Positions 44,551 through 55,640 of a stretch of 64,000 bases of DNA are shown here, piece after piece. The notes under the pieces were generated by a model that was not told the origin of the DNA, did not search any database, and saw only the letters and a program-made list of their open reading frames with translations. The position numbers and the translations under genes are program-made. The stretch's first letter is position 1. Each line of letters begins with the position of its first letter. The stretch spans positions 80,220,501 through 80,284,500 of the forward strand of contig CP136891.1 in assembly GCA_034359265.1 (NCBI GenBank). Reading direction: 5' to 3'. The stretch is from Canna indica (lineage: Eukaryota > Streptophyta > Magnoliopsida > Zingiberales > Cannaceae).

Positions 44551-44853
44551 TTTTATACAACGTACAACCCTTGAATTGTCCCTAATTGGACAATTTGGGA
44601 ACATAGTTATTTATATTGCTCTTAGTTTTTTTTTAGTCATTAATTATTCATTTTTAAATTTTGACTTGTATCTCCCTTGTTCTCCGATACGCGCCCAGAT
44701 GATATGCGTATTCAGAGAATTGTAGGGAGATGCTGCCGAAATTTAGAATGAAGTTAATGACTAAAAGAAATACTAAGTGCAATATGAATAACATGAATCC
44801 TGAATGGAATAGAACCATCTCATCTAAAGATATTGCAAACTTTTTGAAAGAAC

Positions 44854-45243
44854 ATGTCGGGCGATCGAAGTTGGATGTATCGACGAATTCATCGTGAGCT
44901 ACAACGGACGAATTTCGAGTAAGCGTAACTTACTTCTTAAATTTTGTCTACTCGAATGAAAAATTCCTTATTGGTGATAAAATCTGATAGTTGGAGAGAA
45001 TGAACCGGCAGATGACTTCTAAAAAGAAGAAGATCATTTCGAAGTGGAACGAGTTAGTCCATACTCGAGGATGATGACACAGAGTTAGTTCAATTGGAAA
45101 TAGAATACGTTGATGACGATGATAATGAAATTGAGGAAGGACAGATTGATGATAAGGGAGACAAATAAGAATTTCAAGATTCTGATACAGAAGAACAAGA
45201 AGAAGAGTATTACACGGATGATGATAATGACGATGACGAATAA
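44854..45243 (+). pseudogene. TNP2-like transposase remnant of CACTA 1
   Basis: It starts MSGDRSWMYRRIHRE, matching the N-terminus of the CACTA 2 transposase (MSADRSWMYRR at 60705). Near 44940 the sequence jumps to the extreme C-terminal region. The acidic tail (LEIEYVDDDDNEIEE and DSDTEEQEEEYYTDDD) matches the end of the CACTA 2 protein at 57230. So nearly all of the transposase, including catalytic parts, has been deleted. Stops also occur in the remainder. It cannot make transposase. Confidence 0.8.
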
Positions 45244-45484
45244 TTGTAAATGTGAAGTATATATTCAATTATTAAATATATCTATTAATCTATTGTATAT
45301 AATCTAATTATATTAAATTTTTACAGCTATGGTTTGAGATATCAGTTCCCAAGGAGGCATTCCTCGTAGGACCCCTCGACGATTACCACCCGCCCTACCT
45401 GTACCCATTGACCCTTCGCCTTCCACCACCATCCCCCACCTGATCCGTCCATCGTTCCCTCACCTGATCCGGCCACCATCCTTT

Positions 45485-46998
45485 TGAAGGCGAAATGACA
45501 ACACTAGAGGGGGGGGGTGAATAGTGTGTTTATTAAATTGATTAGCCTAAATTCGATTTTAATCATTTTTTTAGATCATTTAGGTAATTTACAATTGAAT
45601 GATTTGATGCGAAAGCGATAGATAATTAAGCAATTAAAACAATCAGTAAATCAATGCAAACACGAGAATTTATAGTGGTTCGACCCCAATGTCTACTCCG
45701 CTACCTAAGCACCCCGCTTAGGATTTCCAAACTAGTTTTACTAGATTAATTCTTATTTTCCTTACACAGATGACTTTTCACCGAAAAGTCTCCGCTCTCA
45801 AACCGAATGCACTTCCACACCCGGAAGTATTCCGCCTTCCTACCGAGAGCACTTTCCCACCTCAACCCTAAGGGACAACTCGACTAATCCTAGTAACACT
45901 ACGTTTACACAAGTGGCTTTACACCTTCACAACAAGGTAACCACTTCCAAATTCAAGACCTAACGGCCCTAGGTCTTCACACGCACAAATTCAAAAATAG
46001 TTAAAAATACAAGCAAAAGTGCCAAAAAGATAAACCAAGATTAAAAGCTCTTTTCAATCCTTCAGAACCTCCAACTCGCCCAAAGATGAATCTAGAGTCA
46101 AAACAGAGTTGAGGAGCAGACGACACTTGAAGAAGAACTCGACGGAAGAGCAGAGCGCACTGCAATTGATCGTTGGAAGGCTTAAAAACTTCCTTTTAAT
46201 TGCTCAATAATTTTTGTAGAAGTCAAGGAAAAAGTTTAGAGAGGTTAGATGAATGATATTTATAGCCTCTCAAGGAAACGATAGCTCAACGGATAGAAAA
46301 CTATCCATTGCAGACGCTCGGTCGACCGATCGATCGATCGCTTGAATGACTGCTGCCTTCCTCTCTGTGTGCGGTCGACCGACGGGTCGATCGCCCAGAC
46401 GCAAACTAGCGATCCAACATTCGGTCAACCAGTCGGTCGATCGACTAAGTGGAGCCAAGGTCGTGAGACTGCGTGATCCTCAATCCGGTCGACCGCTCGA
46501 GGTACTGCCTCTATTTGGCCTCTGTCGGTCGACCGACCAGTTGACCGAAGTAGCCACTACCAATTTTTGGCAATGTTCGGTCGATCGACCGATCGATCGA
46601 ATTGGCTACTGCCAATTTCTTACACTATTCGGTCGATCGGGCAGTCGACTGAACCTAGGCTGAGTTTAATTTCTTCAGTCTTTTTCTTCCGCGCTTCGTT
46701 TTCGGGTTCCAGCTTTCAACGAGCATCAACTTGGAGAGCTTTCTATATGATCTTTGGACTCGTCCAATGCGACTTTGGTGCACTCGTTGATTTTTGAGAA
46801 ATTTTGCGACGAACCCGAGCGCGACAATCAATGTCCTTCCGATTTTCTGATTTCTTTTGATTTTTCCGATCGAGGACATCGAACGCTAATCGATATGGAA
46901 CTTGAAAGATTTCTCGATGAAATATTAGTTCTATGTTTGTTATCACCAAAATCGAGATTAAGAGATTAAGACCAAGGTTGAAAACCTAAAGCCAACAC
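45485..46998. mobile_element. Solo LTR 1, nested in CACTA 1
   Basis: It starts TGAAGGCGAAATGACAACAC and ends AAGCCAACA. The flanking pentamers CCTTT (45480-45484) and CCCTT (46999-47003) are a target duplication with one mismatch. A related sequence with a perfect pentamer duplication lies at 53725-62140, which fixes the ends. About 1.51 kb with no internal element genes fits a solo LTR left by recombination. It contains a cluster of GGTCGACCGATCGATC-type self-complementary words at 46315-46645. The family is not recognised; gypsy-type is possible given LTR length. Confidence 0.8.
46315..46645. repeat. GTCGACC/GATC-rich minisatellite in solo LTR 1
   Basis: About seven copies of a self-complementary word close to CGGTCGACCGATCGATCG are spaced by roughly 40-60 bp, several preceded by TGGCTACTGCCAATTTTTGG. 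Solo LTR 2 has about three copies (54550-54695). Confidence 0.65.
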
Positions 46999-47238
46999 CC
47001 TTCACCTTCGGCTACTATCCCTCCGCCACCCTCCGCAGATCTAGGACCGTCGTCTTCGAGATGTAGGCCACGAGGGCCTAACAGAATTCTCCATCCATCA
47101 CCCGATGGAGAACTGCGCAAAACAGTTAGTGTGCACGCGCGGAAGACGGTAAGTATATGCATTAATTATTTCTTATAATTTATTTATAATTCAAAATATC
47201 ATAATATGAATTTATATTTGGTGCAAATTTGAGCAGAA

Positions 47239-48556
47239 GGACGTCCCCCGCATGATAGCGGGGACGATCCGAAAGTTTATGCACGGGGCGTGGCCTACAT
47301 GGTCTCACGTTCCCCGTGAGCATATGGATTTATTGTGGCGAGAGTTCACGGTAAGTATATTTATTAAATTAATGTTAATGTTAAATATTCATCGGTAATA
47401 ATATATTTTTTTTGTAGGCTCACTATACATAGCCGGAGGATCAGACCACTTTTGTAGAGGCTGTATGGGAGCGTGTTGCCCGTGCTCGATATAACGGGCT
47501 GCTTCAATATATAGGCCCATCAGACCATGATGAGATGGCTAGGGGCCACACAGATAGGGCAAACTCGAGGACACGCACCCGAGTGGATTTCTGACCCTGT
47601 GTGGGACCAGCTCGTTGAGCGATGGGCCACACCCGAGTGGCAGGAGATCTCTTGGACCGCATCGAGAAACCGCATGTCCGAGGGGATGGCACGGGCGCGC
47701 GCCACACAAGTGGCTCCATCTCTTTTGCGGTTCATGAGTGTTGTATGGTATGTATAATTTAATTATTTTTAATTAAATTATATATTGTGTATAATGATAC
47801 TAATGTATTTGTTTTCTAATGTAAGACACGCATGACGGAGGACGACACCGTCTAACGCCCGTCGATGATGGAGGTGTTTGAGTGCACCCACCGTCGTCGA
47901 CGAGGAGCGGGGGACTACGGTGATAGCAGAGCCTCGTATATAATGGTAAGTATTTATATATGTTTATTTGATTTGCACCATTTTTATTTATAGTTTATAT
48001 ATATTTAAAGTATAAACACGTGTATGAAACTTACACGAGGACTGTGATTGAGCGTGGAGGGACACTGGAGGAGTTCGACGCAGGAGCTTGGGTGGATGCC
48101 GCAGGTGGCTGGGAGCACGATCGTGTTTATGGCTTTGCAGACAGTGGCCATGCATTCGCCATGCTCGGGCCACTTGGGGCACCGACCCCTTCGACTGTGG
48201 GTGAGCAGCCCTCGACATCCCGAGTGCAGGACCAGAGCCGGATAGCGGCCATGGAGTCGGAGCTCACCCAATAGAGACAAGCGATGGAGGAGCATAGGCA
48301 TGCGATGGAGGAGCAAAGGCAGGCGATGGAGGGGCAGAGGTTGGCGATGGGAGGAGCAAAGGTTGGAGATGCAGGAGCAGAGACGGATGAATGACGAGTT
48401 GAGACAGACGATCCAGAACATGCAGACACTCCTCACTCAGATTGCATCTCACTCTGGTCTTCTACCGATGATATCGCAGTCATCGTCCTTCTCGACCCAA
48501 TCGACGCTCCCGACCCAATCGTTGTCGACTCCACCGCCTCCACCGCCTCCATCATA
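47239..48556 (+). pseudogene. Second gene of CACTA 1 (Transposase_24-type protein), decayed
   Basis: Plus-strand exons encode IAGTIRKFMHGAWPTWSHVP then HMDLLWREF (47250-47350), RARYNGLLQY, a region with WISDPVWDQLVERWATPEWQ (47418-47755), and from about 48005 YETYTRTVIERGGTLEEFDA, VDAAGGWEHDRVYGF and LGPLGAPTP. These match the plant En/Spm Ptta-type protein of CACTA 2. The 3' part has a repeated RQAMEEQ-like heptad pattern, probably a coiled coil. Stops at 47433 and near 48271 and frame changes show decay. In relatives this protein binds subterminal repeats or helps transposition. Confidence 0.75.
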
Positions 48557-49229
48557 GTCGTGATATTTTGATTAATTGTATTTTGTTTATCTTTTGATAC
48601 TTTGTTGTATATAGATGATATTTTGATAATTATTTACCTCCGGTTTGAGGTTGGGATTGATGATATTTATGTAAAACTTGTATGTTTGATTTCAAATGCA
48701 TGTGTATAATATTTTCTGATTGTAATATATGATTCAAAATAGGTTGTAGTCGATATATCATTGTATACGAGAATTTACAAAATTATCAGTTTTTTCAGTT
48801 ACAGGATACACCTTTAATTAGCCACGGCTTACCCATGGTTCACCGTCACTAAGCCGTGGCTGAAAGCTTATCGTAAATGGCTGATGGCCTGGGCATCACC
48901 AAATATCACGGTTTCTAATAGTATCACCGATGGGACTGGGCAATGGCTGATGGGTTGATATCAACGACAACACTTAGAGCCGTCATTTATGATTTTAAAT
49001 CAGCGACAGCCTGGGCTAATGATTACGTGTGATGGTCGCGCTCGTCCGTCACAACTTATTTGAGACGCGCACATCAGTGACGGTTTTTTGCCATGGCCAA
49101 CGCCGTCTGTGATAGTTATCACCGACGGTTCAACCACGGATACTGCCGTCGATGATGACGATAATTCTAGTAGTAAAACTAGCATGTTGGGCCCGACCAG
49201 ATTAGACTCGATTACGCCCACGTACACTC

Positions 49230-49615
49230 ATGAATCCGACTCAAGTCAAGCCAATTACAAATAGCTCGGGGGCTCCACCCGACCATACAAGAACATCCAC
49301 ATCTTTCATTAATTACTACGAATCTGACAACAATGAGTCTGACATCTCCGGGATAAACCTCGACCCGTTCTGGGCATATCCTCGTGAGCTTCGGGGAGAC
49401 ATCATTGCCCGAGACATTCCTAACCTGCACTATAAGCAGACACGATCGGCGCACATCGAGTATACTCTCGATTCCAATTCGATCCATATGCATCATCTGG
49501 GGTTCATTTTTTACTTGAGCGTTGGAGTATCTTTGCAGATCTCTCTGCCGGAGCAGCGCCGAATCAGGAGACGTGCATGCCCGCATCACCCCGACTTTAG
49601 ACAAGAACAATATAG
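49230..49615 (+). repeat. Possible LTR fragment of a gypsy-type retrotransposon
   Basis: A moderately GC-rich stretch contains CTCGACCCGTTCTGGGCATA, GCATGCCCGC and GTTGGAGTATCTTTGCAG, words that recur in long plant LTRs. A 130-codon frame is open from 49230 but resembles no protein. No ends or target duplication are visible. The classification is tentative. Confidence 0.3.
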
Positions 49616-50446
49616 TTATTAGTTGAAAACAGAAAAGTAGTAGTTAAGGTAAGTCCAATTAATTAAAAATTGAGGAAGATACGAGTAATATATACATGGT
49701 CACTACACTGTAGCTATATACTATATCAGCATAAAGAGCACAACTGAATTATATAGCTCCCAATTAACATATAGTAACAAAAGTATATATAGTAGTACTT
49801 TAATTTGTTGAAAGCAATCATAGCTTAATTAGTAACTATACCATGTAGCTAGTATTATAGCTAGTATATATATATCATTTTAAAGTTACTTGTAGAAGAA
49901 TTGTATTCATTTCAAAAGTGTTAATATGTTACATGTAAGCAAAAAGGAGGGCAAAAGATAAAAGAAAAGAAAGACTCAAGGAGAGAGAGAAAGCTGGAAA
50001 AGAATAACAAAACATATATATACAGTTATGTATGCACACAAAATTATACAGAAAGAATAAGAAGACATAGAAAGAATAAATATCATTGTATTTTTATTAA
50101 CAAAGAGACACATAGCATGCAATATCTTAATTAATTAGCAGTTATTCTCTTTGTGGAACCCTTCTTCTATTTAGACTAAAATATCCAAGAAAAGGTTCAC
50201 GATATTTATAATGGTTGACTTTATAATGGGAGCCTCATAATGGCAAGCTGTCAAATGGCTATTTGGTAGACTAATTAGTGTCTCTCACAAAAGATGATCT
50301 TTAATTCGCACATTAATGCTTGCCATTAATATATGCTCTTGTATAGCGATATATAACCTCCCACTTTTAATCCTTGATTTGACTTGGTGGATTGTCCACA
50401 GATACAGAAATATATAATATTTTGCTGTCCCACTGTTAATTCTGTC
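49616..50446. other. AT-rich spacer and promoter region of the second peptide gene
   Basis: No gene is seen. Purine-rich and AT-rich tracts dominate. Confidence 0.4.
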
Positions 50447-50455
50447 TATATATAG
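50447..50455 (+). promoter_or_regulatory. TATA box of the second small peptide gene
   Basis: TATATATAG lies 137 bp upstream of the ATG at 50592, followed by a CTT-rich leader (TTCTTCTTCTTC near 50530-50550). Confidence 0.45.
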
Positions 50456-50591
50456 TCAATTTTGCTACTTAATTCCTTGCTAGAGATAACTAAAAGTCTA
50501 AGTATCATAATTACTCACCAGCTCCACTTTTTCTTCTTCTTCTTCTTCTTGAAGATATTAAGCAGTAACTAAATAAGTCTTGTTCTGAAAT

Positions 50592-50885
50592 ATGAAGGTA
50601 TTGGCTTTGCTGCTACTATTAATGATATGGTTGGTGGAAGCCAAGAATACTGCTTCGGATCTCCAACCGGGAGATAGCAGTGAAGAGAGGCATGTAAATA
50701 TTCCAGCTAACTTAAAACAAGGATCAGATGAAGCAGCGGCAGTAGCAGAGGATGGAGATGACTTCAAAGACGATGTAAACAATCATCACCACATGTCGAG
50801 AGAATCATTTGATCAGTGGAGAAATAAGCAGAATCAAAATGGCCAGTTCAGCGAGGGAAGCAATGTAAGCAACAGCGGACGTTGA
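50592..50885 (+). CDS. Small secreted peptide precursor with NHHHMSRESF motif
   Basis: The 97-residue product begins MKVLALLLLLMIWLVEA, a strong signal peptide likely cleaved after residue 17. The middle is acidic and variable. Residues 64-73 read NHHHMSRESF, which align with NHHSIPRDQY of the gene at 42358 (pattern N-H-H-x-I/M-x-R-D/E-x-Y/F). A short polar tail rich in Asn, Gln, Ser follows. Both genes lie on the same strand and are separated mainly by the CACTA 1 insertion, so tandem duplication is likely. The stop is TGA at 50883-50885. It looks like a signalling-peptide precursor, but I cannot name its class or receptor. Confidence 0.72.
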   Translation: MKVLALLLLLMIWLVEAKNTASDLQPGDSSEERHVNIPANLKQGSDEAAAVAEDGDDFKDDVNNHHHMSRESFDQWRNKQNQNGQFSEGSNVSNSGR

Positions 50886-50899
50886 TTAATTATAATTAT

Positions 50900-51564
50900 A
50901 AATCACGAAGCAATCTAATTTGCAAAATTGTATATAATGACATGCAGGCTACTGGAATAATTAATCTCTCTTTATTGCAACTGTAGAATTGTATGTCTTT
51001 ATTTGAAAAAGAATGTAAAATTGTGTGCATTATATATAGATGCATATAAGCTAAAGAATGCGTTATGCTTAATGCATGTATATATGAATCATATGCAGTA
51101 AATATATGTCATTTAATTTTCCTTGCTCAACATAATTGTGATCATTATTGGTAAATATCTATAAGATATATCCAGGAATTTGATTGGACATATTTTATTA
51201 ATTAATTAGATTTAAAAATTAGTGGAGCCCAATTTAATTTTCCAGTGAATCGAAAAAGTAAATGCCAGAGATTTTGTCAAGATTCTAAAATCTCATTTTT
51301 CGGCTGTGCTGATTTTTTCTTCATCTTACTATTAAGAAGAGCAAAAATCTTATCTAAACTATGATCATTTTATAATTATCCTCAATAAATTTTAAAATTA
51401 AAAGAAAATAATTAAACTTTACTAAACCAATAAAAATAGTCAACTCACTGTCATCTATTCAACGATTTTTTTTATAAAATGACATGTCTAGATCTTTCAA
51501 TATTGGTCCAAATATTAAAAGATAAATAAAAAATTAATTAATAAATTAATAAATTATAAAGGGA
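50900..51564. other. AT-rich spacer
   Basis: 3' flank of the peptide gene and AT-rich sequence; nothing recognised. Confidence 0.4.
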
Positions 51565-52750
51565 AAAAATACTAAAATACTTCTAACATTTGTCAACGGA
51601 TGTTATTTTACCCATATAATTAATTTTAGTTCAAAAATATCCCTAATGTTTCAGAAAAAATGTACTAAAATACTTTTACCATCAATATACACTTAACGAC
51701 GCTTATATATCACATGAGTGAACGCTTAGATGTCGTCCATGTAAAGAAATTCCTGCCATGTCAAAGTCACATCAGCGGAGTCCCACCCATCCACTATGTG
51801 GAAGAGAGTTAGTGGATGATGGGTTATAGCGCGCTGACGTGGCACATGGAGTATGATATGGTTGGAGCTTATGTGACACATGAGTGAGTGCTTTGGTATT
51901 GTTCATATGGAAAAGCTTCCGCCATGTCAGAGTCACGTTAGCTAGGACCCACCATTCACTACATGGAAGAGAGGGTTAGTGGATGGGTGGGTACGTGGCT
52001 TCGACATGGAACCTGACATGGCAGAAACTTCTCTGTAGGACTGAGCAAAATTTGATCCGACCCGAAAAAATTTGAAAAATCGATCCAAAAATTCATTTCG
52101 GGTCGGGTTATTCGGGTATATCGGGTCGGGTCGGTCTTATTTTTGAAATTTTTGTCTACTATTTCGGGTCGAGTTGGGTTCGGGTGAAACCCCTGTTTAA
52201 CTCGACCCGACCCAATTTTAAATTAAATACATGATTATATTATATATATTGATAAAAGATAGTGTTGGCTTTGTGATTAAAAGGGCAGAGATAAAATTTA
52301 GTAGGTCTTGAGTTCAAGTTCTACTTGGGTTATAATTTTGATACCCATTTTATCACCATTTTCAAGATGATTTTTTTTTCTAAACCGAATTTGGGTTATT
52401 CGGGTTAATCGGGTCGGGACCCAATTTTTTCGGGTTATTCGGGTTGGACCCTGATTAAAAAATCGGGCCGGGTCGGGTATAATTTTTTGAAAATTTTGGG
52501 TTAATACCCGATCGGGTCGAGTCGGGTATTGACCCGACCCGGCCACCCGATGCTCGATCCTACTTCTCTGTATGAACGACACCTAAGCGCTTAATTACTC
52601 ATGTGCCATATAAGCATTATTAAGTGTATATTGATGATAAGAGCATTTTAGTACTTTTTTATAACATTAGGAATATTTTTGAGCTAAAATTATATGTATG
52701 AACAAAATATCACTCTTTGATAAACATCAGAGATATTTTAGTATCTACTA
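51565..52750. mobile_element. Long-inverted-repeat element with internal tandem duplication
   Basis: About 51565-51760 and 52570-52745 are inverted copies (shared words ATACTAAAATA, TCAATATACACTTAA, CACATGAGT, TAGATGTCGT/TAGGTGTCGT). Between the arms a unit of about 169 bp, beginning CACATGAGTGA at 51709 and again at 51878, is duplicated in tandem. There is no gene. An hAT-like MITE entered the right part at 52036. It resembles the inverted-repeat element at 1-640 in its ACTAAAATA arm words. The exact termini and target duplication were not resolved. Confidence 0.65.
52036..52562. mobile_element. hAT-like MITE, relative of 10205-10716
   Basis: Ends are TAGGACTGAGCAAAA and (other end) TAGGATCGAGCA. 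A perfect 8-bp duplication CTTCTCTG lies at 52028-52035 and 52563-52570. The interior matches the LINE-nested copy in order: GATCCGACCCGAAAAAATT, GGGTCGGGTTATTCGG, an AT-rich core, and ACCCGACC at the far side. Confidence 0.9.
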
Positions 52751-53103
52751 GGAAATATTAATTCCAAACTTAATATATTTTAAACCTAATTTAATATCAA
52801 TAAATTTAATTTGTTTTTAAATTTACAATTAACATTTTCTAATTTCTAATTTATTAATTTATTAATTAACTTTTTTATTTGTCTTTTAATATTTGAACCA
52901 ATAAAAGATTGTCACACGTCCCTTTTTTTTCAAAAAAAAGATTATGTTAAATAGACAACAATTAGTTGACGGAGATGATATTTTTATTATTTTCATAAAG
53001 TTTAGTCTATTTTTTGTTTAATTTCAAAATTCATTATGGTAATTGCAAAAGGATTAACTCGGTATATGTTTTTGCTCTTTACCCTATTTTTAAAACACAG
53101 AAA

Positions 53104-53390
53104 TAAAATTATATAAGGCTTAATTATGTTTTTTGTCTTTAAAATATCATGTTTTTTTCGTTTGATCCCTCATTTTTAAAAACTTTCAGTTTAGTTCATC
53201 AAAAATTATTTTTATTTTTGTTTGGTCCATCTGTTAATTTTTCGTTAACTTTTGTTGTTAAGTGCTAATGTTGACATTGATTAAAGACAAAATAAAGGAC
53301 CAAACAAAAAAATAAAGATATTTTAAAGGATTAGACAAAAAAAAAATGTATGTCTTAATGACCTAAAACATTATTATATATATATATACA
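53104..53390. repeat. AT-rich MITE-like repeat (GGCTTAATTATG type), copy 1
   Basis: It contains GGCTTAATTATGTTTTTTGT, CATCTGTTAATTTTT and GTTGACATTGATTAAAGAC, and its right part is partly an inverted copy of its left. A second copy lies in reverse orientation at about 62570-62783. Confidence 0.6.
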
Positions 53391-55640
53391 CTCATTCACC
53401 AATATAAAATTTGATCTATTTACTTTTTCTTATTTAAAATTATTCACTCCGCAAATCTACAATCAATTTATGACTCACGCTTGCGCTACCACGACTCAGG
53501 CTCGCGCCATTCTTTTATGTGTAGGCATCTTTTATTCCCCTAACCCTTCTTTGCCACTACTATTTTTTTATTAATTAATTCTAAAAACTCATGGTGGAGA
53601 GAGTGAGATTGTTATGGTGTTACATAATGGTGGGCAGTCTCACGTAGGGGTGGCAATTCGTGTCGGGCCGGTGTTATCGGGCCGGTTTGGCACGAAAAAA
53701 TAATAGGTTGGCATGGCACGACCCTGTTGGTGAAATGACCATACTAGAGGGGGAGGTGTATAGTGTGTTAACTAATTTTATCGCCTAATTCCGATTTTAA
53801 ACTTTTCATAAACTACTTAGACAATTTATAATTCAACGACTAAATGCGGAAGCGAGTAATGAAGATAAATAATGTGATACACAAAGAGAATAATCCTAAC
53901 ATAATTATTTATAGTGGTTCGGCCCCAATGCCTAATCCATTACTTAAGCACCCCGCTTAGGATTTTCAAATTAAGTTTACTAGATTATGTCGTTTCTCTT
54001 ATAAAGAGGACTTTACACCGGAAAATTTTCGCTCTCAAACTGAAGGCACTTTCACACCCGGAAGTATCCCGCCTTCCTACCGAGAGCACTCTCCCACCTC
54101 AACCTAAGGGACAACTCAACTAATCATAGTAAACTAAGTTTACAATAGTGGATTTAAGCTTTAACACCAAGGCAACTACCAACTCAATGAAGCATAGCAA
54201 CCTAGGTTTACACAAGCTTTAATACTATGAAATAAACATCAAAATACAATAACTAATGGAGCAATAAATCAAACAATAAATACTTAGCTTCAAAAATACT
54301 CCCTAGTCCTCTTGATGCCACAAATTGATAAATTGATGAAGCTTGAAGGCGTCAAGGAGATGAGAGACCAAACTAGAGTTTTCAAGAATGATGGCTCAAT
54401 TAAGCTCAAAGATCATCAAAATATGACTCAAAATATGTTGGATTATAGGCGGAAGGCTTGTTAAAGCTTCTATTTATAAGCCTTGAGGAGATGACATAAA
54501 ACAGCCAACTCAATGGACGGAACACTAGCCGTTTCTGTCATCCGGTTGCAGGTCCGGTCGATCGTCGGTCGATCGACCGAGCGACCGAAAGCAAACTACC
54601 ACTTTATGGCACACTTCAGTCGACCAACCGGTCGATCAAATTGGCTATTGCCAGTTTTTGGCAACATTCGGTCGACCGACCGATCGACCGAAATTGGGCA
54701 GACATCACTACTTGGTTTGGCTGAGTTTTTTGCTTGTTTGCTCGTTTTAGGTTCCGTCTTCGCTAAGTTTACTTAGCGAATTACCCCCCATTTGGATTTA
54801 ATAAAAATATCTAAAAAATCAAAATCCTTAAGAATCAAAATCTAGTTTTTGGGGTCTAGTACAAATTTTCGAAAAACGAAAATTTCCTAATCTCCCGGGT
54901 CAAATATGGGTATGCTAAAGGCTTTCAAAAATTACTTAAAATACATTATTACCTAGTTTTTACCCAAGGAACAATTACCGCTATTTTTTGTGTCAAAAAA
55001 AATCTAGGTTATATAGCCCTCCAAGGAGCTCCACAGGCTTAGTGAACACTACTAGAAAAATGGGCATCAGCAACGGCCGGAGCCATTGCAATGGAGTCGT
55101 GGCAGAAACTCGCGTTGCTGATAACTTAGCAAAGGATCCGCAACGGCCGCTCGGGCCGTTGCTAAAAATATTATCAGCAACGGTTTTGCCACGAACCCGG
55201 AGCTGTTGCGGATAACATTAATAGCAACGGCCGCTGAGTTCGTAGCAACGCCATTAGTAAAATCCCGTCGCTAAGCCGTTGCTCTAGGTCATCAGCAACG
55301 ACTTTCGATAAACTTTTAGCAACGGCTTTCCCACAGACGGCCATGGGAAAACCGTTGCTAATGATGTGAACCTGGTAACGAAAAAATTTAAAATTTAAAA
55401 TTTCCATTGATACATTGATACATTATCTGATACATAACTCACACACCCATACACTCATACACACATTCATTCACACATCACAAATACACCAAGATATACA
55501 TCAAAATAATTATATTTATATTGAAAATTATCCACAATAGTATAAAAACTATTCAAATACAAAATTGAAGTATCAATATCCAAACAAAATAAATTAAACA
55601 AGTCCAATATCTCAGTAACAAAGTCAATATAAAAAAAATC

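Larger units (their letters stand above)
42946..49175 (+). mobile_element. CACTA (En/Spm) transposon 1, internally deleted
   Basis: The left end is CACTACTAGAAT at 42946; the right end ATTCTAGTAGTA finishes at 49175 and has lost its final G. AAA flanks both sides (42943-42945 and 49176-49178), a 3-bp target duplication. Subterminal regions carry many copies of a CCACGGCT/AGCCGTGG-type word near both ends. Gene order on the plus strand is a TNP2-like transposase remnant (44854-45243) and a Transposase_24-type second gene (47239-48556). A solo LTR (45485-46998) and a mini-CACTA (44241-44550) are nested in it. Sequence relationship to CACTA 2 at 55047-61839 is evident throughout. Confidence 0.9.

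Noticed and set aside
47988..48452. Leu/Pro/Ser-rich minus-strand ORFs of 76-143 codons
   Set aside because: They are antisense to the repetitive part of the CACTA second gene (RQAMEEQ heptads), which explains the periodicity.
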